A DNA stretch of 64,000 bases from Cristatella mucedo. Its lineage: Eukaryota > Bryozoa > Phylactolaemata > Cristatellidae. The position numbers and the translations under genes are program-made. Below are positions 34,979-45,908 of the stretch, piece by piece. Numbering within the stretch: position 1 is the stretch's first letter; every line of letters begins with the position of its first letter. The stretch spans positions 930,001 through 994,000 of the forward strand of contig WPIO01000021.1 of the NCBI GenBank assembly GCA_009760855.2. The letters are read 5' to 3'. Under the pieces are notes generated by a model that did no database searches, was not told the DNA's origin, and was given only the letters and a program-made list of their open reading frames with translations.

Positions 34979-35147
34979 GCTGACTTGACAAACTCATTTT
35001 TATAGTAGGAGAACATCCTAAGCGGCTATCACCACCGCTTGCAGTTGCCAATGAAGGATCGCCCATTGCAGGATTCCAACCCATGAGTCGTCAACCCAAA
35101 GGTCGTGAAGAGCGAGCACCTTACCATCTGGGCTGTCACGGCCCTTT
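34979..35147 (-). repeat. SINE family B, minus strand
   Basis: Contains AAGCGGCTATCACCACCGCT, GGATCGCCCATTGCAGGATT, GAGCGAGCACCTTACCATCT and the head GGGCTGTCACGGCC. Confidence 0.75.
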
Positions 35148-36080
35148 GACTGATAATCTCAGGTATGCTAATGGCTACAGAACATCGCAGCAATCAAGAA
35201 CCACTACTTAATATTCCAAATGCATGCCCTTAACGTAGAGGAGCATATTTTGAAAAACCGCAGAGGGCTACAAGTGCTCGTTAACAGGCATAGCTTGACA
35301 TTAGCAACACTCGGAATACCTTTTAAGTGTTCTAAACCCGTAGGGTTATGGGTTATTAGTTTCCTCATTCTATCATAGGGCGCAAAAATTTCAAGCAATA
35401 TCATAATCTAAACAATTAAGAATGCCAAAGTTTTCCAGCCTGCTTCTTAAATTAGGGCTCTCCTTTTACAAGGTAATTGAATAAACAAACAAACGAGTCA
35501 CCTGGAGAAGTTTACATTCGGCTTCACCACCTTGTCACTTCTTTACATAAATTCTAATCGAGTATTTTCAGACGTTTTATTTACAGCGTCCATCTTAGCT
35601 GTTCTTTCTTCATATTAATCGCCGACAGCCGAAGCAGCACTGAGCCGGGTTTGGAAACTTTTTCTGAGCCCTTTGCCTTGATGTAATTTGTTCAGGTGGC
35701 CTCCAGCGCTACACTTGGCTGGAGACTGCCAAGCACCTTTACCTCCAACCCTATATCTTGAAACTGAAACAGTACCAAAACTAGAACGTGTTTAGGGTGA
35801 TCCAAAAAAGGATTATTAAATATATACATACCGTTGCCCAAGTGATTGCAGTTTCAGCGACTTACCATGTTTATGGCAGGCATTAATTGACTGATATATT
35901 CATGCCTGCCTGCCTTAAAATTAATCAGACACTCAGCGGGATATGCTTAGGAACGTCCAGAAGATCTCTCAGCTAAGCATACACTAACGTAAAACTTTCA
36001 AAATTTAATAAAAAACGAACCTATTTTGAATCCGCCGAGTAAGCCAAATTACTTGGTTGTAAGAGTAAAAAAAGCAGCAT
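35148..36080. other. Unannotated segment
   Basis: AT-rich sequence with no recognised gene or repeat. Confidence 0.35.
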
Positions 36081-37055
36081 GATAGTAATAATAATAATAT
36101 TAATAATGTACTTGATAAAGCGCCCTCAAAGAATTTAATCTCTCTGTAGGCGCTTTACATTTGCTGCAAAGCGAAATGCAATTGAATGGTGAATAAAATC
36201 ATGCTAGATAAACAAACAAAATGAATAACATGGTTTGGGGTGACATGCACAGGGTCAGCATGCAAATGTGGTTAGTGGCAGCATGCACAGTGTCAGCACG
36301 CATAAGCACATGAAGGACGAATCACAAGGACCTACTAAATGGTGTCCTAAATAGGTGTGTTTTTAAATTCTTTTTAAATGTGGTCAGGTCAGGGGATGTT
36401 CTGACGCAGGTCGGGAGGGAGTTCCAGGCTTTGGGAGCATACAAACTAAATGCACGGTCTCCAAAAAATTAGAGGTTTTTTACGGGGTATTTGTAGACTG
36501 TTGGGTTCCGAAAAGCAGGTGGTACGATGCTTGGCCTGATGGGGGAGTAGATCTGAGAGATAGACTGGAGCAAAAAATGAAGTGACCTAAAAGTGAGCAA
36601 CAAAACCTTGAAGTCAATCCGTTACTTGAGTGATAGCCAGTTCAGGTGGGCGAGAAGTGGAGTAGTGTGGCAAGTGCGACGCTCACGACAGACAAGCCTA
36701 GCTGCAGAGTTGTGCACCAGCTGCAATCGCCTGATCGCACATGCTGGTAGGCCAGCGAGCAGTGAGTTGCAGAAGTCGAGAAGGGATGTCACGAATGCAT
36801 GAACCAACTTTGATGTGGTATCCTTATCTATACAAGCCCGAATTTTAGCAATGTTATGAAGCTGAAAATAGGCAGATTTGAATGTGGAGCTGATATGGTC
36901 GTCTAACGAGAGGTCACTTTGGAATATGACACCTAGATTTCGAGCTGATTCAACTGGAGATATGCTGGCAGAGGCAATTTTAAGAGTCAGCCTTTCCAAT
37001 TTATGAATCATACTGGGTTTGCCCATAACTAGTAAGTTAGTTTTATAGTCAGCAT
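36081..37055 (-). mobile_element. LINE family A, 5'-truncated (about 1 kb)
   Basis: Minus-strand ORF piece 37026-36622 reads MGKPSMIHKLERLTLKI, SARNLGVIFQSDLSLDDH and RRLQLVHNSAARLVCRERR, the post-RT thumb/connection region of L2/CR1-type LINEs. It goes out of frame after HLNWLSLK and continues as degraded ORF, 3' UTR, terminal hairpin and (ATT)n tail at 36081-36115. It is dead on arrival: no catalytic domain is present. Confidence 0.9.
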
Positions 37056-37159
37056 GGAGGTAACTGTACGAAGCTCGCTGGCATGCAGGTGTAGGCAGAC
37101 AGCGGCATCACAATCAAATAGTTCAACTCTCACCGACTCACCCACGAAATAAGCTACAC

Positions 37160-37300
37160 GGACATAGTGACTAGGGTTTCTGGTAACTGTTTAACAGTAA
37201 CAATAAAACAGCTGTTTTTCTCCCAAAATAAAAACGTAAACAGATGTTTCTTCTAACTGTTTTGCTGTTTCTAACAAAAATTTTAAGCAAAGAGATACTT
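37160..37300 (+). repeat. Candidate hAT terminus / hairpin-rich segment
   Basis: TAGGGTTTCTGGTAACTG followed by repeated and inverted AACTGTT, AACAGTAAC, AACAGCTGTTT and AACTGTTTTGCTGTTT motifs. Such motif-dense ends often flank hAT elements, and a hAT-like frame starts 350 bp downstream. The link is tentative. Confidence 0.25.
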
Positions 37301-37645
37301 CAGCTGAAGCTCTCAAGTTCATTATGGATATGAAATATGTAACGGAAGAAACATGAAATATTTCTTTTGAATGTCTCAGTGATTTGTCATGATAACTTTA
37401 TCAAATTGGCCACAAGTAAAATTAAAGTGAAATTTCGTAAAAATATAGTAAGATGTTAATCAAAGTGATCTTGTGGAATGACCAAATATGAATAACCTTT
37501 TCAGCAATGTCTTGAGTTTGGGAATACGCAGCTAAATGAAAGAGTCCAATCGCAGGCAAGCTAAAGGTCAAATAAGGACACTGCTTTGCAATCATCAAAT
37601 GTTCAGGAAACTCCACGACAACGTTGAAGAATCATCTGAAAATAC

Positions 37646-38042
37646 GTGAAATTGATGACTGTGGATGAATACACAACCGTGAGGGAACGTAGAGTCTTCG
37701 ACGTCAACATTCATGATAGCGGCGATAAAATAACGATCAAGACGATTTTCTTTCGCATATTTGGTTCGTGCACTCCTCTTGATATTGTTGAATTGATGAA
37801 AAACCATTTGAGCGTTTTTTGGATAACAATAGAGAGGAATTTGGTGGGATCTACTCAGGGTGGCGCTGCGGTAAATAAGAAATGCATAAGCCACATCGAT
37901 TTCATCGGACAGTTCTGCTTAAACCACGGTCTGCACCTTGGTGTATGTGACACGTTGAACAAGAGGAGTACTGAGATTGACAATTTAAACCTGGCTGGAG
38001 TCGATGTTGATGAAATAGACAGTTTTCAAACTGGTACGGACT
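37646..38042 (+). pseudogene. hAT-like transposase fragment running into a microsatellite
   Basis: About 130 residues before the repeat begins. The segment [18 protein letters not shown] and [13 protein letters not shown] matches the C-x-(H/N)HG-hHLxVCDxL block found in invertebrate hAT transposases between the second catalytic Asp and the helical insertion. The following acidic stretch ([18 protein letters not shown]) also fits that family. The catalytic Asp block upstream reads SCTPLDIVELMKN...GSTQGGAAVNK, with the expected DGA replaced by QGG. The frame then enters the GA/GACA array. It is a remnant of a different hAT lineage from the element at 19414. Confidence 0.5.
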
Positions 38043-38113
38043 TCGAGAGAGAGAGAGAGACAGAGAGAGAGACAGAGAGACAGACAGAGAGACAGAGAGA
38101 CAGACAGAGAGAC

Positions 38114-38200
<87 letters not shown>

Positions 38201-38255
38201 GAGACAGAGAGACAGAGAGACAGAGAGACAGAGAGACAGAGAGACAGAGACAGAC

Positions 38256-38322
<67 letters not shown>

Positions 38323-38372
38323 GAGACAGAGAGACAGAGAGACAGAGAGACAGAGAGACAGACAGAGAAAGA
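38043..38372. repeat. (GA)n / (GACA)n compound microsatellite
   Basis: 330 bp of alternating GAGA and GACA blocks, including about 80 bp of pure GACA, a block of GAGACA hexamers, pure GA, and GACA again. The array stays open in the upstream frame (Glu-Arg-Asp-Gln repeats) until TGA at 38410. Confidence 0.97.
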
Positions 38373-38419
38373 GATGTCTAGAGTATGGTGGAGAGATGCG
38401 AGTGATGTGAATCCTAGTA

Positions 38420-41250
38420 CCCTTATTCTAGATGACCTGTTTCTTTGGTTGTATTTACTTTATAGGCAGTTATTTTAAATTGGCTGTGCTCATTGATTTA
38501 ATTCAGGTTTATGTCAATAATTACTCATTTCGAACCCAAGCTGCTTCGGCTCTGCATTTCTTCAGTAGCAATCACTTAGAGCTCCTGACTTTGGTCAACT
38601 ACAGATGGTAGTAAACTACATTACTCTACACCAAGAAATATTGTGCCTATCACAACTGGTCCACGCCCCTCAGACGCGGTCGAATGGTGCAAGTCAGCGC
38701 ATTTTAAACCTCTTCAATGCCTCTGTCACCAGCACGTGCTCTTCGTGTCAAAGGACGCTTTCCCAATCTCTACCACGTATATGCTCATGAACAGGTGACA
38801 CTGTCTAAATGTAGGAGTGGAAATCCAAGTTGTGTTGAAATCTTGTCTAATGAACAAGGAATGTTAGTATCCGGTACTAGCTTTAATATGTTGAAAGACA
38901 CTTTCTCCAGAGCTGCTTTTTCTTTTTTCGGCAGGATAACTAATCAACTGTCACGGACATTTTCAAACCTAAACGTGTTCCGTAGATCAAAGTAACTCAG
39001 ACGTTTTCAACTGCCTTGATTCTAATACCGGATCCATGACACTAGAAGAAAAGCTTTTAAAAAAGTGCACGCTTGAGCACTTTAGTTACGCAATTTACAG
39101 ACGTGTGTGAGATCTAGCTTTGGTATATTAGCCGTTCCTTAATTTGTGCTACCCAGGCTCTCCATCTGACAAATTGTCAAACTGGACTTCTTTCTCTGTA
39201 AGCGCACAAATTTGCAGTAGTGTGGTACTTACCGATCTCGTTCAGAATATATAACAACAAACGGGCACTAAAAGTGCCTAAAAGCTGAATAAATGCACGA
39301 TAATTATAAAAATAGTTCGTCCAGCATTTATAAATGAAGCATGATATTAAACTGTGTGAATTATGTTATACATTGTAGTTAAGGAAAGGACACTTTGCAA
39401 ATAATACTTTTGAAAATTAATGCCACCATTGTATTCCTTTTTCAGGAGAATATTATTTTTTCTAAAAAATCATGGATCTTTACGACCATTTGAAAACTGT
39501 GGGCTGTACGATCAATTGATCGGCATCTCTGATATTCTTCAAAGATTTCTTTATCAACCTAAAGTTTAATACTATAAGTTTTAGACCGCTTAACGATCCT
39601 TTCTTTTTCTTGCAACAAAAGACAGAGTACAAACCATTGTTAGCAACATGAGTACAGTTCCTTAGGTTTTTATTAACAGGAAATATATTCATTTACAAGA
39701 AGCGCGTCAAATTAAGTTAATTAGCTCTTTAAATGCTTTTTTCCATCCAAAATCTAATGACTATCTTTCCAGGTAGATAGGAAATGTGAAAGCAGTCCTA
39801 AAAATGCTAATCGATATCGTGTTGGATGAAAATTCACTACTGAATTATTTGAATTTTTCACGATCTCGTCCTCTGATTCTGTAACTAAAAATAGAACAAA
39901 TTTGTGTAAGCTTAAGTATATTTTGTATCGGCAAACGTAAATAAGCTTTAGTAATAACAGAAACTACCTGCCGCGAAACAATAATTTATTTGTGCTTGCT
40001 GAATACTTTGCGACCGTTTATTTTGTCAACCTGGTCGAGCTTTTGTAACGAAGGTGATAATTGTTCAGCATGCAACACTCTGCGCAGCAGGACAACATCA
40101 GTTGAATAAGTAATTTATATGTATGGAATTGTAGAAAATATTCGTACTAACTATACAGAATTACCTTTTGAGCATTAGACGTTTTACATAACTTATTTTA
40201 ATCTAAAAGGAATCCAATATATGTCCTGAGAAATAAGCGGCCAAAATAAGTTCATAATTGTGCAACAACTAGAAACTCACCAATTTTGTGAATGAGTTTG
40301 CTTTGCTGACTATGCACTTTATAATTACTCACCAAAATGCCCTTTTGTTTACCGCAGACCTTAACCAAGCTGCGACTACCAGTCGTATCTTTGAAAAGGC
40401 TCACGGCAAACCTGGATTAACTGTATATATACTATAAAAGGATTATTGTGGCGGCTCTTAAAAGTGTATCTTAGCTAGGTTCATGTCTGGCGTCTAGAAG
40501 GACGTAGTTTATTCCAGCTGCATACAAAAAATCGAAAAATCTTGGTCCCTGCAGTAAACTATCTCGCCAATCACTCTAAGGTTTGCACTATGACATAGTT
40601 TACTCGTGGCGATCTAGTAGCTTGCTCTTCTCGATTCTGCAATAGCAAGAGAGGCTTTATTAGAGAGCCTATTTCCTCTGCAACATCCACACTGAACTCG
40701 ATAATAATAAATAAATCGTCTTTTCCAACCCTACTTTTCGCCCACCGTTCAAGTCTGACCATGTTGACCTCATCTTGAATTTGATCCTCCAGTTTAAGGT
40801 GACTGCTAGGACTTAGATTCATGCCAACTGTTAAAAATCTTAGATAGTTAGATCATCTGACGCACAACATATAGACCTGTTAATTATGTCCCGAGCTTGA
40901 GTATCACCCTTTATCTAACTAAGAGATCGCTGTCAGGCCACTTAAGCAGAGGTCAGCACTACATTAAGACAGCTTAAAAACCAAAGCTCAGACTTTTGTA
41001 CTGTTCTGTCACTTCTTTCAAAAAGCGTCTCGTAAAAATAGTTAGTTCTATGTCAGAAAAACGCTTGCATACAAGTATTAAACGTAGAAATAATTGATCA
41101 AGGATTATAGCTCATCTTCACCGAGACAGTATAACTACGAGTGTTCCTAGCTATCCTAACGTCTGGTACAAACAATATGGAGAGAGAGAGCATGCATTTT
41201 ACTTCGTCAGAAGTGGCAAATCATCCGGATATTGGTCTGCGTCGTGTCAC
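38420..41250 (+). repeat. Divergent, rearranged paralogue of the arm's 6.9-9.7 kb region
   Basis: 38420-38650 matches 7835-8260 in the same direction. 39340-39730 matches 7430-7690 in reverse, and 39730-39840 matches 6930-7160 in reverse. 39850-41250 matches 8320-9710 in the same direction again. 38650-39340 has no match I can see. Anchors include CTTTACGACCATTTGAAAA, CCAGGTAGAT and TTTGCTTTGCTGACTATGCA. Divergence is obvious (roughly one base in four or five). The small frames inside it do not correspond to those in the arms. Confidence 0.7.
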
Positions 41251-41814
41251 CGATTCTGAGAGAGCTATTATGAAGATGTCAGTGCGAGCGGTTTTTATGA
41301 TATAGTGTTTCAAAAACCAATCGATAAAAAATGTTTACACCATTTCCATCATTCGGAGGAGCAAATCCTCTACTTCAAAGTTTCTTTACTCATCATTAGG
41401 CCACTTAATTAATTCTCTTGCTCCCACCTTTTTAATTAAAGTGCTTTAAAAGTGAGCTTCGCATTGCATCACTTGCTACTGTGTTGTGACTTAAAATAGC
41501 CATTTTGTTGTGCCACTGGCTAACCTCAAATGCTTATGAGACCATGCCATACTTGGTATGCTCCAGCATCAGGTACCAACTTAAGCTAATTTTGCGGTAT
41601 CTTCTGACCTGACATTTAAAAAGAAGCCAAAACCCCTCACAGAATATGAATGCTTATGTAAGTTGACAGTGTGCATATTATCATCAACCAATTGATAAGC
41701 TTATTTTTTAAGTGTGTAGAAAGGTAAGTAGTTGTCTTCCTGTTCTATTCAAATACTCGGTTAATATTAGTAATGTTGTGATGATATGTTGATTTTTGCT
41801 ATTGCATAATAAAA
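41251..41814. other. Unannotated segment
   Basis: AT-rich sequence with no recognisable feature before the LINE. Confidence 0.35.
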
Positions 41815-42884
41815 TAAAGATGGAGACACCTGCGTCACTAAGATTCAGGTCCTATCTCAGTGGGAGACTCCAGAGTATTGACGTGAATGGACAAAGATCA
41901 TCTGAAGTACCTCTGAAATATGGAGTACCTCAGGGCTCAGTGCTAGGTCCGGTTCTTTTCACGGTTTATACTCTGCCTCTTGCTGATGTGATTGCCAAGC
42001 ACAATCTAGGCTTTCACTTCTATGCGGATGACACTCAGTTGTACCTTTGCTTTGATCCCTCACAGCCTTCGAGCACCTCAAATTCTCTCAACTCACTTGC
42101 TGCATGCATTGATGACATCCCCACATGGATGGCAGCAAATTTTCTAAAACTTAACGATGATAAAACTAACTTACTAGTTATGGGAAAACCCAGTGTGGTC
42201 CAGAGATTGGACAGGCTGACTCTCAAAATTGGCTCTGCCAGCATATCTCCTGTCGAATCAGCTCGGAATCTAGGTGTCATATTCCAAAGCGACCTCTCGT
42301 TAGATGACCATATCAGCTCCACAGTCAAATCTGCCTATTTTCAGCTTCATAACATTGCTAAAATTCGGGCTTGTATAGATAAGGATACCACATCAAAGTT
42401 GTTTCATGCATTCGTGACATCCCTTCTCGACTTCTGCAACTCACTGCTCGCTGGCCTACCAGCATGTGCGATCAGGCGATTGCAGCTGGTGCAAAACTCT
42501 GCAGCTAGGCTTGTCTGTCGTAAGCGTCGCAGTTGCCACATTACTCCACTTCTCGCCGACCTGCACTGGCTACCAGTCAAGCAACGGATTGACTTCAAGG
42601 TTTTGTCGCTCACTTTTAGGTCCCTTCATTCTATGGCTCCAGCCTATCTGTCAGATATACTACCCCATCAGGCCAAGCATCGTACCACCCGCTTTTCAGA
42701 ATCCAACAGTCTAGAAATACCTCATGCAAACCTTAAATCCTTTGGAGACCGTGCATTTAGTTCATATGCTCCCAAAGCCTGGAACTCCCTCCCGACCTGC
42801 GTCAAAGCATCCCCTGACCTGACCACATTTAAAAGGAACCTAAAAACACACCTATTTAGGACAGCATTTAGTGGGTCCCTGTGA
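41815..42884 (+). pseudogene. LINE family A ORF2-like reverse transcriptase, 5'-truncated
   Basis: Uninterrupted frame to TGA at 42884. It has the RT motifs GVPQGSVLGPVL and FYADDTQLY (catalytic YADD), then NFLKLNDDKTNLLVMG, LGVIFQSDLSLDDH and the C-terminal domain to TAFSGSL. The fingers/palm N-terminal half, with the first catalytic Asp, and the endonuclease domain are absent, so it cannot retrotranspose. It would copy its own RNA and any RNA sharing its 3' stem-loop, such as SINE family A. The lack of frame damage over more than 1 kb suggests a fairly young insertion. Confidence 0.9.
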
Positions 42885-43112
42885 TTCGTCTTTGATGTGC
42901 TTATGCGTGCTGACACTGTGCATGCTGCCACTAACCACATTTGCATGCTGACCCTGTGCATGTCACCCCTAACCATATTATTCATCTCGTTTGTTTTCAA
43001 GCATGATTTTACTTACCATTCAATTGCATTTCACTTTACAGCAAATGTAAAGCGCCTAGAGAGAGATTGAGTTCTCTGAGGGCGCTTTATCAAGTGAATT
43101 ATTATTATTATT
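41815..43112 (+). mobile_element. LINE family A, longest copy (L2/CR1-type non-LTR retrotransposon)
   Basis: 5'-truncated copy with intact RT C-terminal half, 3' UTR, terminal stem-loop (AAAGCGCC...GGCGCTTT around AGAGAG...CTCTCT-like inner arms) and an (ATT)n tail ending about 43112. The microsatellite-type tail rather than poly(A) is typical of CR1/L2-like lineages. This copy is the reference for the other family A fragments in the window. Confidence 0.92.
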
Positions 43113-43663
43113 AAATTTTCAGCAATTTTCAGCAGCTGTGGCCGAGCACTCAATCGATAGGTTCCGCTGGCCGTCTGCAACTGCTAAAATCTAATTTCTA
43201 TTTCGCGTAGCTGGATAAATGATTTCATTTATAAATGTAACCGCACTGTGTCATCTATACCCATTCGCATTTAGAGAGTTAGAAAAGTCTAGTCGCGATG
43301 TTACACATGCATGGCCCAGCTATTTGTGCTACCCATATTTAAGTGGGTCCGATTTTGTTGCGGTCGTGGGTACTTTGATGACTTGACTTCGGAGATAATT
43401 TGGGCTGCAAGTGAAAGGACACTTTAAAAAAGGACGCTCCGGTTGCATGCAGACGCGACCGGAGCCGTGCTGTCCGATTTCATTTTGAGGGTCACGATTT
43501 TGAATGTCCTATTAGCACTAGGTTTTTCATAAATTGCTTATGTCGTCATTTGATGTGAGCAAATAATTTTGCTGGCATGCAACTGCGAATTTCATTAAGA
43601 AGTGCTCCAAGGGAATCACGAGTTCAACGTGCTGGAAGTAAAAAGTACATTAAAGGTTAGCTG

Positions 43664-43745
43664 ATTCATTAGCACAGCAATAAAAATAATACATTTGTTT
43701 AGCTCCCTCGGTGAATTTAATCTCTTTTTAGGCGCTTTACATATG
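43664..43745 (-). mobile_element. LINE family A 3' tail fragment
   Basis: AGCTCCCTCGGTGAATTTAA and TCTCTTTTTAGGCGCTTTAC are the reverse-complemented terminal stem-loop. No ORF portion is present. Confidence 0.65.
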
Positions 43746-43795
43746 CATTAAAGAAAGCAGAATATAATGTTTATTTGTAACGTCCGGATGTAAAC

Positions 43796-43981
43796 GAGTC
43801 GAACTCGAGTCCCCTTCCCCTCCTCCAGTCCCCTGGTTGACCCCGATGATTCATCGAGGACCACAACTGTACAGCGGCCGACCCTGATGGTGAATCCACC
43901 ATCTGGCCACCAGCGGTTTCCGGCCTGTGTCCATGCCACATCACAGGCTCATCAGAGGAGCCGGCATACACTCAAACTACA
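43796..43981 (-). mobile_element. Gypsy LTR fragment (solo)
   Basis: Shares CGGCCGACCC, GATGGTGAATCCACCATCTG, CCACCAGCGG and CGGCCTGTGTCCA with the LTRs at 54939, 55777 and 59590, ending in the same ...AAACTACA boundary (TGT on the minus strand). No internal Gypsy sequence adjoins it. Confidence 0.75.
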
Positions 43982-44010
43982 CTGCTTACAATATATACAT
44001 CACTTTATGC

Positions 44011-44150
44011 CGAGCTGGTTTGGTCTAGCGGTTAAGGTGCTCGCTCCGACTAAGGTCTGACTGAGGTCGTGGGCTCGAGCCCCGAGGCATATGTGAAGCG
44101 CCTGAATAGAGATTAAGTTCTCTTGGGGCGCTATATAAATGAATTATATT
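44011..44150 (+). repeat. SINE family A, plus strand (best preserved)
   Basis: A-box region TGGTCTAGCGGTTAAGGTGC, B box GTGGGCTCGAGCCCCGAGGC, then GAAGCGCCTGAATAGAGATT and AAGTTCTCTTGGGGCGCTAT, the LINE-A terminal stem-loop, and an ATAAATGAATTAT end. Its 3' third is almost the same as the LINE end at 43050-43100. Confidence 0.88.
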
Positions 44151-44665
44151 TTTTTTAAACAATCTCAATATTATTAGAGGTAGCATGCACAGCGTAAAGA
44201 TGCAAACATAGTCAGTGTCAGCATACACAAGTGCCAGCATGCACAAGCACACAAAGGGCAAATCACAAGGGCACAATCACCAAATGCTGCGAGGAAAGGG
44301 TGCTTTTTTTTAGCTTTTTCTAAATACATGTTGACTTTCGCTACCGCACAGCAAGGCTCTGGGCTACAGACCTAATGGAATGGTCTAGGAAGCAGGGTGA
44401 ATTCTGCTATGCCACTAAAATCAAGTACAATCCGAGGCATACAATGGGCAAGGCACACAAACGGACAATACAGGAGGTTCAAATGATCAAATGCATATGG
44501 TGATGCCGATGGAAGCTTGCCAAATGGTTAGTGATAACGTGCAGAGCGTCAGAATGCATAATGCACAAATGAAAATAATTCACACGGACCCAGACGATGC
44601 TGCGGGGAGCCGGTGCGTTTTAGCTACTTTTTAAATGCCATCAAATCATGGGACGTCGTGACATT
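44151..44665 (-). mobile_element. Two old LINE-A-related 3' UTR fragments
   Basis: 44153-44340 and 44490-44665 both contain degenerate versions of the 3' UTR words: GCATGCACAGCGT, GTGTCAGCATACAC, AAGCACACAAAGGGC, and GTGCAGAGCGTCAGAATGCA. They are much more diverged than the other copies, so they mark an older wave of the family. Confidence 0.55.
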
Positions 44666-44675
44666 TGTTTTGGGT

Positions 44676-44795
44676 CATTTATATAGCGGCAGAGAAATCC
44701 TGCCAGCAACCTCCCTGCTTGCAGTGATTAAAACAGGATGGCCAGCAGCAGGACTCAAACCCACGATTCGTTTCGTGGAGTGAGAGCGCCTTAAT
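44676..44795 (-). repeat. SINE family B, minus strand (diverged)
   Basis: TCATTTATATAGCGGCAGAG, CCTGCTTGCAGTGATTAAAA and the reverse B box GGACTCAAACCCACGATTCG are recognisable. Confidence 0.65.
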
Positions 44796-45061
44796 TCGAG
44801 GATAAGACCCGTGACCAAAGCTACGGATAAATCACATAACAGTTACAGCTGTGTGCCATCTGAATAATTGGGAATACTAAATTTGGCTTGGCGATTAAAT
44901 TGCCAACAGAAAAGCTATTCATTGTGTAACAAATGGGCCCGAACACAAATTCCAGAAGCAACCTATATTTTAAAGGTTCCTTCGATGACTTTTTCCGGTT
45001 GATATAAATGCTCTACAATCTCCCACTGAATTAAAACTCGTTGTAGTGCCGTGCCAATAAT

Positions 45062-45230
45062 TTAGAGGCAAGAGGATAGGCGCTCGAGCAGGACTTGATT
45101 ATCAATAGCATCGAACGGTGCGAAGAAATCTAGTAGAACTAGCAGAGAGACACTATCTAATTCAGAGATTCTGAGAAGGTCGATGTACACTCGTATCACT
45201 GCTGATTGTGGAGGGACTTTTGATAAAACA
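45062..45230 (-). mobile_element. LINE RT fragment (palm region)
   Basis: Minus strand reads QSAVIRVYIDLLRI, then VSLLVLLDFFAPFDAIDNQVLLERL. This is the RT motif A block LLVLLDFSAAFDTIDH with the catalytic Asp still present in LLDF. Flanking frames are lost. Probably family A or a close relative, from the ORF part missing in the 41815 copy. Confidence 0.75.
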
Positions 45231-45816
45231 TATAACTGAAACCTACGAATACTGTGGGGCATATGTGTTACATTTTCTCATGTACACAACCAACAAATCT
45301 GTGGATTTCAGACAACTGAGAACGGTAGGCTTGGGATCTAGAAGGCTTTTAACCTTCTTAGACTGTGACTCAAAAGATTCTTGGATCCTATCTTAATGGC
45401 AAAGAAGCTAGAGAAAAACAATGAAGCCATTTCTTTTCTGAGCTGAATCAGCGGGCTTTTTCGCTATTAATAAAGTATGCAAAGAACGCAGAAAGAAATT
45501 TAGAGCATGACCAGAACATAACATTGACTTATAATGATGTGCCAGTCGCTCTGAATTTCCGAAAAAGTTGAGTATCACCCATTTTGGTGCCTTTTTTCTA
45601 ATAAAAATCTGGCTTCTTTGTGCCTGAAAGATCCTTTGCCTGGATAATTTTGATAGCACAATAGATTTCGCCCTTCTCTGCTGGTTTTGAAGAAATGAGT
45701 GCAGTACGCAGACAAAAATCATAGAATCATTCGTTCGCTGATTTCATTCCTGAATTACCAAGCCTCCAATTATTTCTGCATAAATAGCCAAAAACTAGAA
45801 AGCAACGTAACAAAAT

Positions 45817-45850
45817 CGCAATAATAATAATAATGCACTTGATAAACAAA
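45817..45850 (-). mobile_element. Very short LINE-A tail insertion
   Basis: AATAATAATAATAATGCACTTGATAAA is the reverse complement of the last ~12 bp of LINE-A plus its (ATT)n tail. It lies just downstream of the CUB-like exon at 45909 and, read on the minus strand, encodes FIKCIIIIIA in the exon's frame. Confidence 0.6.
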
Positions 45851-45908
45851 GCAAAGAAGCATCCCGCATACCCACAAATGTATAACGTCGTGACGCCGAC
45901 ATGCTTAC

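Noticed and set aside
38043-38372. CRISPR-like or satellite array
   Set aside because: Units are 2-6 bp simple repeats without spacers, in a eukaryotic context.
41815-42884. Active retrotransposon
   Set aside because: The frame is intact but lacks the endonuclease and the N-terminal half of RT including the first catalytic Asp.
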